The notes: generated by a model from the letters alone, not told the origin. Counted from the stretch's first letter, positions 44,736 through 52,765 are shown. The stretch: 64,000 bases of DNA from Caballeronia peredens (GCA_001544595.2 FCOH02000001.1:186001-250000); one strand, 5' to 3'. Translations and numbers: made by a program.

Positions 44736-45734
44736 ATGAGATTTCCCCTTGACCTGAGGCGTCTGACGTCGCCGCTGTTGCTGCTGGTGTTGCTTCCGTT
44801 CGTGGCGGCCTCGTGCGGAGGCGGCGACGACGACAATCCGCCGCCTCCGGCGCCTCAAAGCGTCCTGTCGGTTTCCGGCGACGTCACCGCGTCGACCAGT
44901 TTCACGCTTGCGCAAATTCAGGCCTTGCCCGCGAACACGCAGACCGTGTCGTTCGGCAGCGGCACCGGCCAGCAGACGCACATCTACACCGGCGCGAGCC
45001 TCTGGACATTGCTCAATCAGGTTGGCATTACGACCAATGCGGCCGTGAAGAACGATGTGCTGGGCAAATATGTGATCGCGACCGGCAGCGACAACTACCG
45101 CTCCTTGTTCGCGATGGGCGAGCTGAGCCCGGACTTCGGCAACCGCGGCAATCAGGTGGCCTATGCCGAAACGATCAATGGCACGAGCGCCGCGCTGACG
45201 GCAACTGACGGTCCGCTGCGCGTCACCGCGCCGGGCGACGTCAAGGGCGGCCGCTACGTTTCGAACCTCGTGAAGCTGCAGGTGGGAACGGCGACGTCGA
45301 CGATCAAGGCGAGCGGCGGCGGCACCACGACGACTTTCCAGTTGCTGGGCGCGGTGACGAAGCCGACAACCTACGACCTCGCCGCGCTGCAGGCGCTGCC
45401 CGCGGTCACGCGCACGGTCGGCACGACCACGTACACGGGCGTGAGTCTCTGGGATCTCGTCAATGCAGCGGGAATTCACACCAGTTCATCGGTGAAGAAC
45501 GATCTGCTGGGCTTTTACCTCATCGCGACGGGCAGCGACGGTTATCGCGTCGTGCTTTCGCTGGCCGAGCTTTCGCCGGATTTCGGCAATCAACCCGATA
45601 TCGTCGCTTATGCGATGAACGGCGCGGCATTGACGACGACCGGCTTCGCGCGCCTCGTGATTCCCGGCGACGGCAAAGCGGGCCGCTATGTCTCCAATCT
45701 CGTGGCGCTGGAAGTGGTGTCGGCGCCGCGCTGA
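44736..45734 (+). CDS. Lipoprotein with two tandem molybdopterin-oxidoreductase-like domains
   Basis: Protein of 332 residues. The signal peptide ends with a lipobox (FVAAS-Cys), followed by GGGDDD and a proline linker, so it is a lipoprotein. The rest is a tandem duplication: residues about 46-190 and 195-330 each carry TYTGVSLWDLVNAAGI-like, NDLLGxYxIATGSDxYR, ELSPDFGN and VxxPGDxKxGRYVSNLVxLxV. The repeat resembles a reduced sulfite-oxidase-like molybdopterin-binding domain, but no clear Mo-ligand cysteine is seen, so cofactor binding is doubtful. It has a GGAGGGAG RBS. It is separated from peptide copy 2 by a strong hairpin. Confidence 0.8.
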   Translation: MRFPLDLRRLTSPLLLLVLLPFVAASCGGGDDDNPPPPAPQSVLSVSGDVTASTSFTLAQIQALPANTQTVSFGSGTGQQTHIYTGASLWTLLNQVGITTNAAVKNDVLGKYVIATGSDNYRSLFAMGELSPDFGNRGNQVAYAETINGTSAALTATDGPLRVTAPGDVKGGRYVSNLVKLQVGTATSTIKASGGGTTTTFQLLGAVTKPTTYDLAALQALPAVTRTVGTTTYTGVSLWDLVNAAGIHTSSSVKNDLLGFYLIATGSDGYRVVLSLAELSPDFGNQPDIVAYAMNGAALTTTGFARLVIPGDGKAGRYVSNLVALEVVSAPR

Positions 45735-45749
45735 TTCACACGACGCGAA

Positions 45750-45783
45750 AGGGAGAAGGAACACCCCGGTTCCTTCTCCCTTC
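45750..45783. terminator. Bidirectional hairpin terminator
   Basis: A perfect 14-bp stem, AAGGGAGAAGGAAC (45750-45763) with its complement at 45770-45783, and a 6-base loop. It lies between the convergent lipoprotein gene (stop 45734) and peptide copy 2 (stop 45795). Confidence 0.75.
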
Positions 45784-45794
45784 CGGCCGCGACG

Positions 45795-46052
45795 TCAGAA
45801 CTTCACGCCTTGCAGCAGGCTGCCCACGGAGGCGATCGACTTCGTGACGTTGGTCAGATCGACATCCGTGTGTTGCGACGCATCCACCTGAATCACCGGA
45901 GCCACGTTGGTTTGCGGGCTGGCGAAAGAGAAGCCGCTTTGGTAGTTCGCGTTGATGCCGTTGTTCTGGAAGATGTTGAAACCGCCGGTGACGGCGGCCA
46001 TTTCAGCGCGGTCGAGTTCCTTGCTGACGGCCAGATTTTCGATCTTCAACAT
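45795..46052 (-). CDS. Small peptide with double-glycine leader, copy 2
   Basis: Protein of 85 residues and paralogue of 41423-41683. The leader ends in LDRAEMAAVTGG, with L, E, M, V and GG in the positions expected for double-glycine leaders. The 61-residue core begins FNIFQNNGINANYQ and shares FASPQTN, VDASQHTDVDLTNVTKS and ASVGSLLQGVK with copy 1; there is no cysteine. Leader and core are about equally conserved between the copies. The RBS AGGAG is 7 bases from ATG 46052. A sigma-54 promoter lies 65 bases upstream. The product could be a secreted bacteriocin-like or signalling peptide; this is inferred from the leader only. Confidence 0.85.
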   Translation of the reverse strand: MLKIENLAVSKELDRAEMAAVTGGFNIFQNNGINANYQSGFSFASPQTNVAPVIQVDASQHTDVDLTNVTKSIASVGSLLQGVKF

Positions 46053-46116
46053 GGTGAATCTCCTGGTGATTCGGCGGGTTGGATGAGCATCGATTCGTTG
46101 CGCTCGCAGCTACCTT

Positions 46117-46132
46117 TGCGAGAGGCGTGCCA
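46117..46132 (-). promoter_or_regulatory. Sigma-54 promoter of peptide copy 2
   Basis: On the minus strand TGGCACG-CCTC-TCGCA, one mismatch from TGGCACG-N4-TTGC, with GG and GC 12 positions apart. Predicted transcript start near 46106. Flanking bases are also conserved with copy 1, notably TGGATGAGCA and CGTTGCGCTCGCAGCTAC on the plus strand. Confidence 0.8.
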
Positions 46133-46419
46133 GGCGTGCGTCCAACGCTTCCTGGATCGAGTCAACCTGTTGAAAACAAATAGAAATATCGATAAGAAGA
46201 ACATATCGGCCGCGACGCGCGCGCCGCCTTTCCGCGATCATGTGTTGGCCGCACGAAAACGGATGGTCGCGACGTGTCGGCGTGAGGGCGACAAGCTGGC
46301 CCAAACGTAAATCAACCCGACGACCGTTTCGAATCGCAACGGCAAGAATCTTTACGGTGAGTCGGACCGGCTACATCGAAAATCGTGCAAAGCCTTGTCA
46401 CACGGGGCTTTGACGCATA

Positions 46420-46434
46420 TGGCCCAGCCCTTGC
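46420..46434 (+). promoter_or_regulatory. Sigma-54 promoter of the thioesterase operon
   Basis: TGGCCC-AGCCC-TTGC: both invariant dinucleotides (GG at 46421, GC at 46433) with the correct 12-position spacing. The predicted start of transcription is near 46446, 21 bases before the first start codon. Confidence 0.7.
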
Positions 46435-46466
46435 GTTAGTGCGCTCCACACAACCCGGAGCCGCAC

Positions 46467-46871
46467 ATGATCGAACCAGGCCGAGCCGCCACGCTCACGC
46501 GCACCGTCACTTCCGCCGATCTCGCGTCCGCTCACGCGCAGGCGGCGGGCGAGCGCTATCCCGACGTGCTCTCCACGCCCGCGCTGCTCGCGCTGATCGA
46601 ACGCGCATGCGCTGACGCGATGCGCGACGCCGTCGGCGCGGCGCAGCTTTCCGTCGGCGTGACGACGCATCTCAACCATCTCGCGCCGACGCCGCTCGGC
46701 GCGGACGTTTCGGCGACCGCGACCTTCCGCGGCATCGAAGGAGCGCTGTACTGGTTCGACGTCGTCGCAGCCGATGCGGGCGGGCCGGTCGGCACGGCGA
46801 GCCACGCGCGGGCCATCGTCGAACGAGCCGCAATCGAAGCGCGCGCCGCGAAACGCCGCCGCGCCGAATAA
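46467..46871 (+). CDS. Hot-dog-fold thioesterase (FlK-like)
   Basis: Protein of 134 residues, single hot-dog domain. The segments VTSADLASAHA, PDVLSTPALLALIERACADAMRDAV, LSVGVTTHLNHLAPTPLGADVSATATF and ALYWFDVVAADAGGPVGTASHARAIV match thioesterases related to fluoroacetyl-CoA thioesterase FlK. Such enzymes hydrolyse short or aryl acyl-CoAs. It is the first gene of the operon behind the sigma-54 promoter, 25 bases before the CoA ligase gene. Confidence 0.85.
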   Translation: MIEPGRAATLTRTVTSADLASAHAQAAGERYPDVLSTPALLALIERACADAMRDAVGAAQLSVGVTTHLNHLAPTPLGADVSATATFRGIEGALYWFDVVAADAGGPVGTASHARAIVERAAIEARAAKRRRAE

Positions 46872-46896
46872 CCACGCAAACGACACAAGGAACGAC

Positions 46897-48246
46897 ATGG
46901 ACGTGGCTGCACAATCCGCGACGCACGGCGTCTTCTTCGACGAAGCGTTCGAAACGCTTTCGCCCGCCGGCGTGCGGCGTCATCAGGACGCGCTGTGGGC
47001 GGCGCAATGGCCTTATCTGCGGGCGAACTCCGCGTTCTACCGGACGAAGCTCGCGCGCTGGATCGGGCGCGACGACATCACGCTCGACAGCTTGCAGGAG
47101 CTGCCCTTCACCGAAAAGGACGAACTGCGCGTGAGTCAGGAAGGCGCGTCGCCGTACGGCGCTTACGTCGCGTGTGCGGAGAGCGGCATCGCGCGGCTGC
47201 ATCGCACCTCGGGCACGACCGGCCGGCCGCTGATTCTCGCCAACAGCGCGCGCGACGCGCAGGACATCGCCCGCGTCGGCGCTCGTTCGATGTGGGCCGC
47301 GGGACTGCGCCCCGACGACCGCGTCGTGCATTGCCTGAACTACTGCATGTGGACGGGCGGCTTCACCGATCACACCATTCTCGAAGCCACGGGCGCGACG
47401 GTCGTGCCGTTCGGCGTCGGCAGCACGCGGCTTCTGATCGATTCGATTCTGAGCCTCGGCATCAACGCGATTTCGTGCACGCCGTCGTATCCCGCGCTCA
47501 TCGAACAGGTGTTGCGCGAGACCGGCGGCCCCGCGCCGCGCGATCTCGGCCTGAAGCTCGGGCTGTTCGGCGGCGAAGCGGGACTCGACAACCCCGAGCT
47601 GCGCGCCGCGATGGAAGAGAAGTGGGGTTTCGCGGTGCGCAACGCGAACTTCGGCTTGTCGGAAGTGCTGAGCATTCTGGGCGGACAAACCGGCTGGACC
47701 CACGATCTGCTCTATCACGCAGCCGACGTGGTCTTCGCCGAGATCGTCGATCCGGAAACGCTCGCGCGGCTGCCGATCGAAGCCGGCGCGACGGGCGAGC
47801 TCGTCTGCACACATCTGCGCAAGCAGTGCCAGCCGCTCGTGCGCTATCGCACCCGCGACGTCGTCACGGTGACCGGCGCCGATCCCGGTCCGGACGGCCG
47901 CAGCGCGTGGCGTTTCCGCGTGACGGGACGCACCGACGACATGTTCAATGTGCGCGGCGTCAACGTGTTTCCGGGCGCGGTGCGGCTCGCGGTGGAATCG
48001 CTGCCGCACTGGGCGTCGGGCATGTTCCGCATCGTGCTGAAAGGACCGGGGCCGTATGACCGCATCGCGATGACGGTCGAGGCCGCGAACGGTCTGCCCG
48101 CCGAGCGCTGGCCCGACGCGGCGCAGCGTATCGAGGCGGCGGTGCGCGAGCGCATCGGCGCGAGCGCGGCCGTGACGATGGTCCCGTTCGAGCACTTTCC
48201 TCGCACCGAAGGCAAGACGCGCTGGATCGACAAGGAGCCCGCATGA
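46897..48246 (+). CDS. Phenylacetate-CoA ligase-like AMP-forming enzyme
   Basis: Protein of 449 residues of the PaaK branch of the adenylate-forming superfamily. The ATP-binding motif is LHRTSGTTGRPL (residues near 107-118). GLFGGEAGLDNPELR, the NFGLSEVLS region and the C-terminal GRTDDMFNVRGVNVFPGAV hinge are typical of PaaK. It should activate an aryl or related carboxylate to its CoA thioester, but the acid is unknown. The ATG at 46897 has an AAGGAACG RBS. Its stop overlaps the next start by four bases. Confidence 0.9.
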   Translation: MDVAAQSATHGVFFDEAFETLSPAGVRRHQDALWAAQWPYLRANSAFYRTKLARWIGRDDITLDSLQELPFTEKDELRVSQEGASPYGAYVACAESGIARLHRTSGTTGRPLILANSARDAQDIARVGARSMWAAGLRPDDRVVHCLNYCMWTGGFTDHTILEATGATVVPFGVGSTRLLIDSILSLGINAISCTPSYPALIEQVLRETGGPAPRDLGLKLGLFGGEAGLDNPELRAAMEEKWGFAVRNANFGLSEVLSILGGQTGWTHDLLYHAADVVFAEIVDPETLARLPIEAGATGELVCTHLRKQCQPLVRYRTRDVVTVTGADPGPDGRSAWRFRVTGRTDDMFNVRGVNVFPGAVRLAVESLPHWASGMFRIVLKGPGPYDRIAMTVEAANGLPAERWPDAAQRIEAAVRERIGASAAVTMVPFEHFPRTEGKTRWIDKEPA

Positions 48247-49013
48247 GCTACGTCAGGACAAGCATGGAAGGACCGGTCGCGATCGTGACGCTCGATCGCA
48301 CCGAGCGGATGAACGCGATCAGCGGCGCGCTGCTCGACGATCTGCACAACGCGCTGCAACGCGCGAACGACGATCCCGCCTGCCGCGTGATCGTGCTGAC
48401 CGGCGCGGGCCGCGCGTTCTGCGCCGGCGACGACCTGAAGGAATTCGGCGAGCAGAGCGCGAGCGACGCGAGCATCCGCAGCCACATCGAACGCATTCAG
48501 CGCATCACGCGCGATCTGATGTTCGGCGCGAAGCCGGTCGTCGGCGCGGTGCATGGCTTCGCCGTCGGCGGCGGCTTCGAGTGGATGCTCAATTGCGACA
48601 TCGTCGTGGCATCCGACGATCTCGTCGCGTTCTTTCCGGAGATGGAGTGGGGCCAGTTCGTGACGGGCGGCGTCACGCATCTGCTGCCGCAGGCGATCGG
48701 CCATCAGCGCGCGATGGAGCTCTGGCTGCTGGGCGATCGGCAGAGCGCGCAGTCGCTGCTGTCGATGGGGCTCGTCAATCGCGTCGTGCCGCGCGAGGCG
48801 ATGCTCGACACGGCGCTGACGCTCGCCGCGCGCATCGCGGAGAGGTCTCACACGTCGATCGCGCGCCTGAAGCGGCTCGTCACGATGGACCTTTCGGACA
48901 CGCTCTCACGCAGCCTCGATCTCGAATTCGCCGCAACCATCGACGCCTTCGCGGACCCGGATGCCGCCGAACGCGTGAAGGCCTTCGCCACGCGCAAGGA
49001 GCAAACGCGATGA
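48243..49013 (+). CDS. Enoyl-CoA hydratase (crotonase family)
   Basis: Protein of 256 residues. Both catalytic glutamates of enoyl-CoA hydratase are present: the Glu in AVGGGFEWML and the Glu in FFPEMEWG, exactly 20 residues apart. Oxyanion-hole segments are AFCAGDDLKEFGE and HGFAVGGG. Hydration of an enoyl-CoA, or a related isomerase or hydrolase reaction, is expected. It is coupled to both neighbours by four-base overlaps, so it works in the same pathway as the ligase. Confidence 0.92.
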   Translation: MSYVRTSMEGPVAIVTLDRTERMNAISGALLDDLHNALQRANDDPACRVIVLTGAGRAFCAGDDLKEFGEQSASDASIRSHIERIQRITRDLMFGAKPVVGAVHGFAVGGGFEWMLNCDIVVASDDLVAFFPEMEWGQFVTGGVTHLLPQAIGHQRAMELWLLGDRQSAQSLLSMGLVNRVVPREAMLDTALTLAARIAERSHTSIARLKRLVTMDLSDTLSRSLDLEFAATIDAFADPDAAERVKAFATRKEQTR

Positions 49014-49729
49014 ACCCGAAAGCCCTGACGTTCGACTATTTCGGCACGCTCGTCGACGTGGATCGCGGCGGCACGCTCGGCATGGCGGAAGTGCTGCGGC
49101 GCCTGTCGGTCGAAACGGACGATTCCGCGTTCGACGTCTATCTGGACTGGGACATCCGCAACGTGCGGCTCTATCGCGGGCAGGCGTACACGCGTTATCG
49201 CGATGTCGCGCAGCAGGCGCTCGCGGCCTGTCTCGACGCGCGTTGGCCCGGCGCGCGCCGCGGCCATGCGCTCGACGCGCTCACCGACGTGTTCCTCACG
49301 CATCTCGTCGAAGCGTCGCCCGCGCATGCCGATGCCGTGCCGTTTCTCGACTGGGCGGCGGCGCGTTATCCGCTGATGCCGGTCACCAACATGGACAGCG
49401 ACCTGTGGCGCCGCACGCAGTTGACGCGCTATTTCGAGCACGTCACGACGGCCGAGATGGCGCAGGCGTACAAGCCGTCGCAGGCGATCTTTGCGCTCGC
49501 GCTCGACCGGCTCGCGCTGCCCGCGCACGACGTGCTGCATTGCTCGCTCGCAAGCTGGGCCGACATCGACGGCGCGAAGCCGCTCGGCATGGCGGTCGCG
49601 TGGATCAATCGCGGCGCGGACACGCTCGGGACGTGGCAGCCGCGCCCGGATTTCGAGTTCGACACGTTGTCGCCGGTACGGGACGTTTTGATAAGTCTGT
49701 CATTCACAGCGACTGGGGAAACGAGATGA
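49010..49729 (+). CDS. HAD-superfamily hydrolase (haloacid dehalogenase type II-like)
   Basis: Protein of 239 residues. Motif I is FDYFGTLVDVDRG with nucleophile Asp; motif II is the VTNMDSD segment; motif III Lys is in AYKPSQAIFALAL; motif IV is near SWADIDGAKPLGM. The FDYFGTLVD form and WINRG-like end resemble 2-haloacid dehalogenases, but phosphatase activity cannot be excluded. Four-base overlaps on both sides tie it to the hydratase and to the binding-protein gene. Confidence 0.88.
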   Translation: MNPKALTFDYFGTLVDVDRGGTLGMAEVLRRLSVETDDSAFDVYLDWDIRNVRLYRGQAYTRYRDVAQQALAACLDARWPGARRGHALDALTDVFLTHLVEASPAHADAVPFLDWAAARYPLMPVTNMDSDLWRRTQLTRYFEHVTTAEMAQAYKPSQAIFALALDRLALPAHDVLHCSLASWADIDGAKPLGMAVAWINRGADTLGTWQPRPDFEFDTLSPVRDVLISLSFTATGETR

Positions 49730-50859
49730 AACCGATGAAGACGGCGATGACGTTCATCGCATGCGCGGCGGTGCTGTGCAGCGTGGCGAACGCGCAGGAA
49801 GTGGTGAAGATCGGCGTGGCGGGGCCGCTCACGGGCAGCGCCGCGCAAAGCGGCAAGGACGACGAGCGCGGCGTGCGCCTCGCCATCGAGGAGCTGAACG
49901 CGAAAGGCTTCGCGATCGGCGGCAAGCCCGTGCGCTTCGAACTGATCTCGATGGACGATCAGGGCGATCCGAAGGTCGGCGTCAACGTCGCGCAGAAGCT
50001 CGTCGATGACGGCGTGGCCGCGGTGATCGGCCATTACAACTCGGGCGTCAGCATTCCGGCGGCGCGCATCTACAACGACGCGCACGTGGTGATGATGACG
50101 GGCGCATCGTCGAATCCGGATCTCACGCATCTCGGCTATCCGTATGTGTTCCGCCTCGCCACCAACGACAACGTGATGGGCGGCCGCATGGCCGTCTATT
50201 CGGCGAAAGTGCTGGGCGCGCAGCGGGCCGCCGTGATCGACGACCGGACCGCGTACGGCACGGGCGTCGCCGACGTGTTCATCAAGACCGCGCAGAAAGA
50301 AGGACTGCAGATCGTCGCGCGTGAATACAGCACCGACAAGGCGACCGACTTCAAGGCCATCCTCACGCAGATCAAATCGCGCAATCCGCAGGTCGTGTTC
50401 TACGGCGGCTACTACGCGCAGGCCGCGACGCTCGCGCGGCAGATGAGCGAACTCGGCGTCGCCGCGACGCTCGTCGGCGGCGACGGCATCTGCTCGCCCG
50501 AGTTCGACAAGCTCTCGGCGGGCGTCGCGGACAAGCGCATGTTCTGCGCGCAGGGCGGGGCGCCGCTCGACACGCTGCCCGACGGCAAGACGTTCCGCGC
50601 GAAGTTCAAGAGCACCTTCAGCGCCGATGTCGATACTTACGCGCCCGCGTTCTATGCGGCCACGCTGGTCGTCGCCGATGCGATGCAGAAAGCCGGCTCC
50701 GCGAAACCCGAGGTGTTCGTGAAGACGCTACGCGATCAGTCGTTCAGCAGCATTCTCGGCCTCGTGAGATTCGACGCCAACGGCGACTGGATCGATGCGC
50801 CCGTCACCGTGTACCGGCTGAACGGCGGCGCGCTGACCGCCATCGCGCAGAAGGACTGA
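49726..50859 (+). CDS. LivJ-type periplasmic substrate-binding protein
   Basis: Protein of 377 residues with a signal peptide (TAMTFIACAAVLCSVANA) and a type I periplasmic fold: VVKIGVAGPLTGSAAQSGKDDERGVRLAIEELN, AVIGHYNSGVSIPAARIYNDAHVVMMTGASSNP, and QVVFYGGYYAQAATLARQM. The family binds branched-chain amino acids, but members in aromatic clusters bind aromatic acids. No livHMGF permease or ATPase genes are nearby. It ends the CoA operon and overlaps the HAD gene by four bases. Confidence 0.92.
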   Translation: MKPMKTAMTFIACAAVLCSVANAQEVVKIGVAGPLTGSAAQSGKDDERGVRLAIEELNAKGFAIGGKPVRFELISMDDQGDPKVGVNVAQKLVDDGVAAVIGHYNSGVSIPAARIYNDAHVVMMTGASSNPDLTHLGYPYVFRLATNDNVMGGRMAVYSAKVLGAQRAAVIDDRTAYGTGVADVFIKTAQKEGLQIVAREYSTDKATDFKAILTQIKSRNPQVVFYGGYYAQAATLARQMSELGVAATLVGGDGICSPEFDKLSAGVADKRMFCAQGGAPLDTLPDGKTFRAKFKSTFSADVDTYAPAFYAATLVVADAMQKAGSAKPEVFVKTLRDQSFSSILGLVRFDANGDWIDAPVTVYRLNGGALTAIAQKD

Positions 50860-50947
50860 GCGGCGCGGCGTCATGCCGGTGACCGGCGGGCCGCGGGATT
50901 TTGTCCTGATATAGTCGAAGCCGTTGCCCGACCGTCCGCAGGAAGAC

Positions 50948-52765
50948 ATGGCCACCGTCGCGCTCGATCCCGACATCGCCACGCTGGAGAGCGCGCTTGC
51001 CTCCGATCGCTGGCGCAATGCGCGCCGTCTCGCCGCGCGCGAAGCGGGCGCGTGCATTTTCACGCTCGATCGCGGCGGTCACGTGCTGGAAGGCGCCGCG
51101 CATGTCGCCGATGCCCGGCTCGACGCATTCTTCGCGCAGTGTCCGTCCGAACGGCTCGCCGCGCTCGCGGAAGCGGCTACCGTCGCCGCCGACGGGCGCT
51201 GCGTGATGCTGCCGCCGCACGGCGCGGCCGCATCGATCGCTCAGGCGTACGCGCTGCGCGTCGATGCGCACGGGCGGCGCGTCTTTCTCGTCGCGCTGTG
51301 TGCGCCCGCTGCGTCCGGCGCATCGGCCGATGCGGCGCCCGCGTCGTGGGTCGCGTTGCTAGGCGCGACGCTCGACGTGCTGCTGCACAGCGCCTTCGAT
51401 CTCGCCGCATACGACACGCTCGTCGAGGAGCAGCGCGCGATCATCGATCACATCGGCGACGGCCTGATGGTGATCGGGCAGGGGCACGTGCTGCGGCACG
51501 TCAACTCGGTGGCGGGACGCATTCTCGGCATCGATCCGAAGGCGAGCATCGGCAAGACGCTCAACGAAGTGATCGATTTCGAGCCGATCGTCGGGCCGAT
51601 CTTTCGCACGGCCGTGGGGTATGTCGATCGCGAACTCATCATCGATTCGCCGGCGCGGCATCTGCATCTGCTCGACACCGCCATTCCCATCAAGAACCGC
51701 TGCGGTGAAGTGGTGTCCGTCGTCAACACGTTTCGCGAGATGCGGCGCGTGCGTAAGATGGCCGGGCGCTATGCGGGCAATCATGCGCGCTTCACGTTCG
51801 ACAGTGTGATCGGCACCAGCGCGGGCCTGAAACGCGCGCTCGACGCCGCAAAGAAGGCGGCGCGCGGAGCGTCGAACGTGCTGCTCTCGGGCGAGAGCGG
51901 CGTCGGCAAGGAAGTGTTCGCGCAGGCCATTCACAACGCGGGCGCGCGGGCCGCGCAGCCGTTCATCGCGATCAATTGCGCGGCGCTGCCGCATGCGCTG
52001 ATCGAAAGCGAACTCTTCGGCCATGCGCCCGGCAGCTTCACGGGCGCGGCGCGCGACGGCCGGCCCGGCAAGTTCGAATCCGCCGACGGCGGCACCGTGT
52101 TTCTCGATGAGATTTCCGAACTGCCGATCGACGTGCAGGCGAAGCTGCTGCGCGTGCTGCAGGAGCGCGAAGTCACGCGTATTGGCGACACGCGCGGCAT
52201 TCCCGTCGATGTGCGCATCATCTGCGCGAGCAACCGCAATCTCGCGTCGATGGTGCTCGCGAAGACCTTCCGCGAAGACTTGTATTACCGCTGCAATGTG
52301 ATCGAAATCACGATTCCGCCGTTGCGCGAACGGCGCGAGGATATTCGCGCGATGGCGGAATTCTTCCTCGCGCGTTACTGCACGCGCATGCACAAGCCGA
52401 CGCCCGAAATCGCCAGCCAGGCGCTGCTGCAACTCGAGGCGCACGACTGGCCGGGCAACGTGCGCGAGATGGAGAATCTCGTCGAGAAGATCGTCAACTT
52501 CAACGAAGGCGAGCGCATTGCGGATGTCGCATCGCTGCTCGGCGGCGCGTCCGTGTCGCAGCCGGGCGGCGCAGCGGCTACGTCGCAGCGCGAGCCGGTG
52601 TCGCTGAAGGAAGCGGAACGCGTGGCCATCGAAGCCGCGCTCGAAGCGTGCAAATTCAACGTGACGAACTGCGCGAAGCTGCTGCAAGTGTCCAAGCCCG
52701 CGCTCTACGCGAAGATGAAGCGGCATGGCATTCGCATCGAGAGATCGCTGCGGCAACCGCTTTGA
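50948..52765 (+). CDS. Sigma-54-dependent activator (PAS, AAA+, Fis)
   Basis: Protein of 605 residues. The N-terminal region (about 1-150) is a sensor without a recognised motif; a PAS domain follows (about 155-275: DHIGDGLMVIGQGHVLRHVNSVAGRILG). The AAA+ domain (about 285-515) has Walker A GESGVGKE at 315-322, the sigma-54 contact loop GSFTGA at 362-367 (the usual form is GAFTGA), and Walker B TVFLDEIS. The C-terminal Fis-type HTH ends the protein. It follows the CoA operon by 88 bases on the same strand and is the obvious candidate for controlling the sigma-54 promoters at 46420 and 46117. The ATG at 50948 is preferred over the upstream TTG. Confidence 0.93.
   Translation: MATVALDPDIATLESALASDRWRNARRLAAREAGACIFTLDRGGHVLEGAAHVADARLDAFFAQCPSERLAALAEAATVAADGRCVMLPPHGAAASIAQAYALRVDAHGRRVFLVALCAPAASGASADAAPASWVALLGATLDVLLHSAFDLAAYDTLVEEQRAIIDHIGDGLMVIGQGHVLRHVNSVAGRILGIDPKASIGKTLNEVIDFEPIVGPIFRTAVGYVDRELIIDSPARHLHLLDTAIPIKNRCGEVVSVVNTFREMRRVRKMAGRYAGNHARFTFDSVIGTSAGLKRALDAAKKAARGASNVLLSGESGVGKEVFAQAIHNAGARAAQPFIAINCAALPHALIESELFGHAPGSFTGAARDGRPGKFESADGGTVFLDEISELPIDVQAKLLRVLQEREVTRIGDTRGIPVDVRIICASNRNLASMVLAKTFREDLYYRCNVIEITIPPLRERREDIRAMAEFFLARYCTRMHKPTPEIASQALLQLEAHDWPGNVREMENLVEKIVNFNEGERIADVASLLGGASVSQPGGAAATSQREPVSLKEAERVAIEAALEACKFNVTNCAKLLQVSKPALYAKMKRHGIRIERSLRQPL

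Larger units (their letters stand above)
46053..46466. promoter_or_regulatory. Divergent region with two sigma-54 promoters
   Basis: A 414-base spacer without a supported gene. It holds the minus-strand promoter of peptide copy 2 (46117-46132) and the plus-strand promoter of the thioesterase operon (46420-46434). The nearly 290 bases between them are where activator and IHF sites would be expected. An inverted repeat CAAAGCC/GGCTTTG (46388-46394 and 46406-46412) lies just before the plus-strand promoter. Confidence 0.65.

Noticed and set aside
48243..49013. Reading the crotonase as a 4-chlorobenzoyl-CoA dehalogenase
   Set aside because: The protein has the two glutamates of enoyl-CoA hydratase exactly 20 residues apart, and I do not see the dehalogenase nucleophile arrangement.
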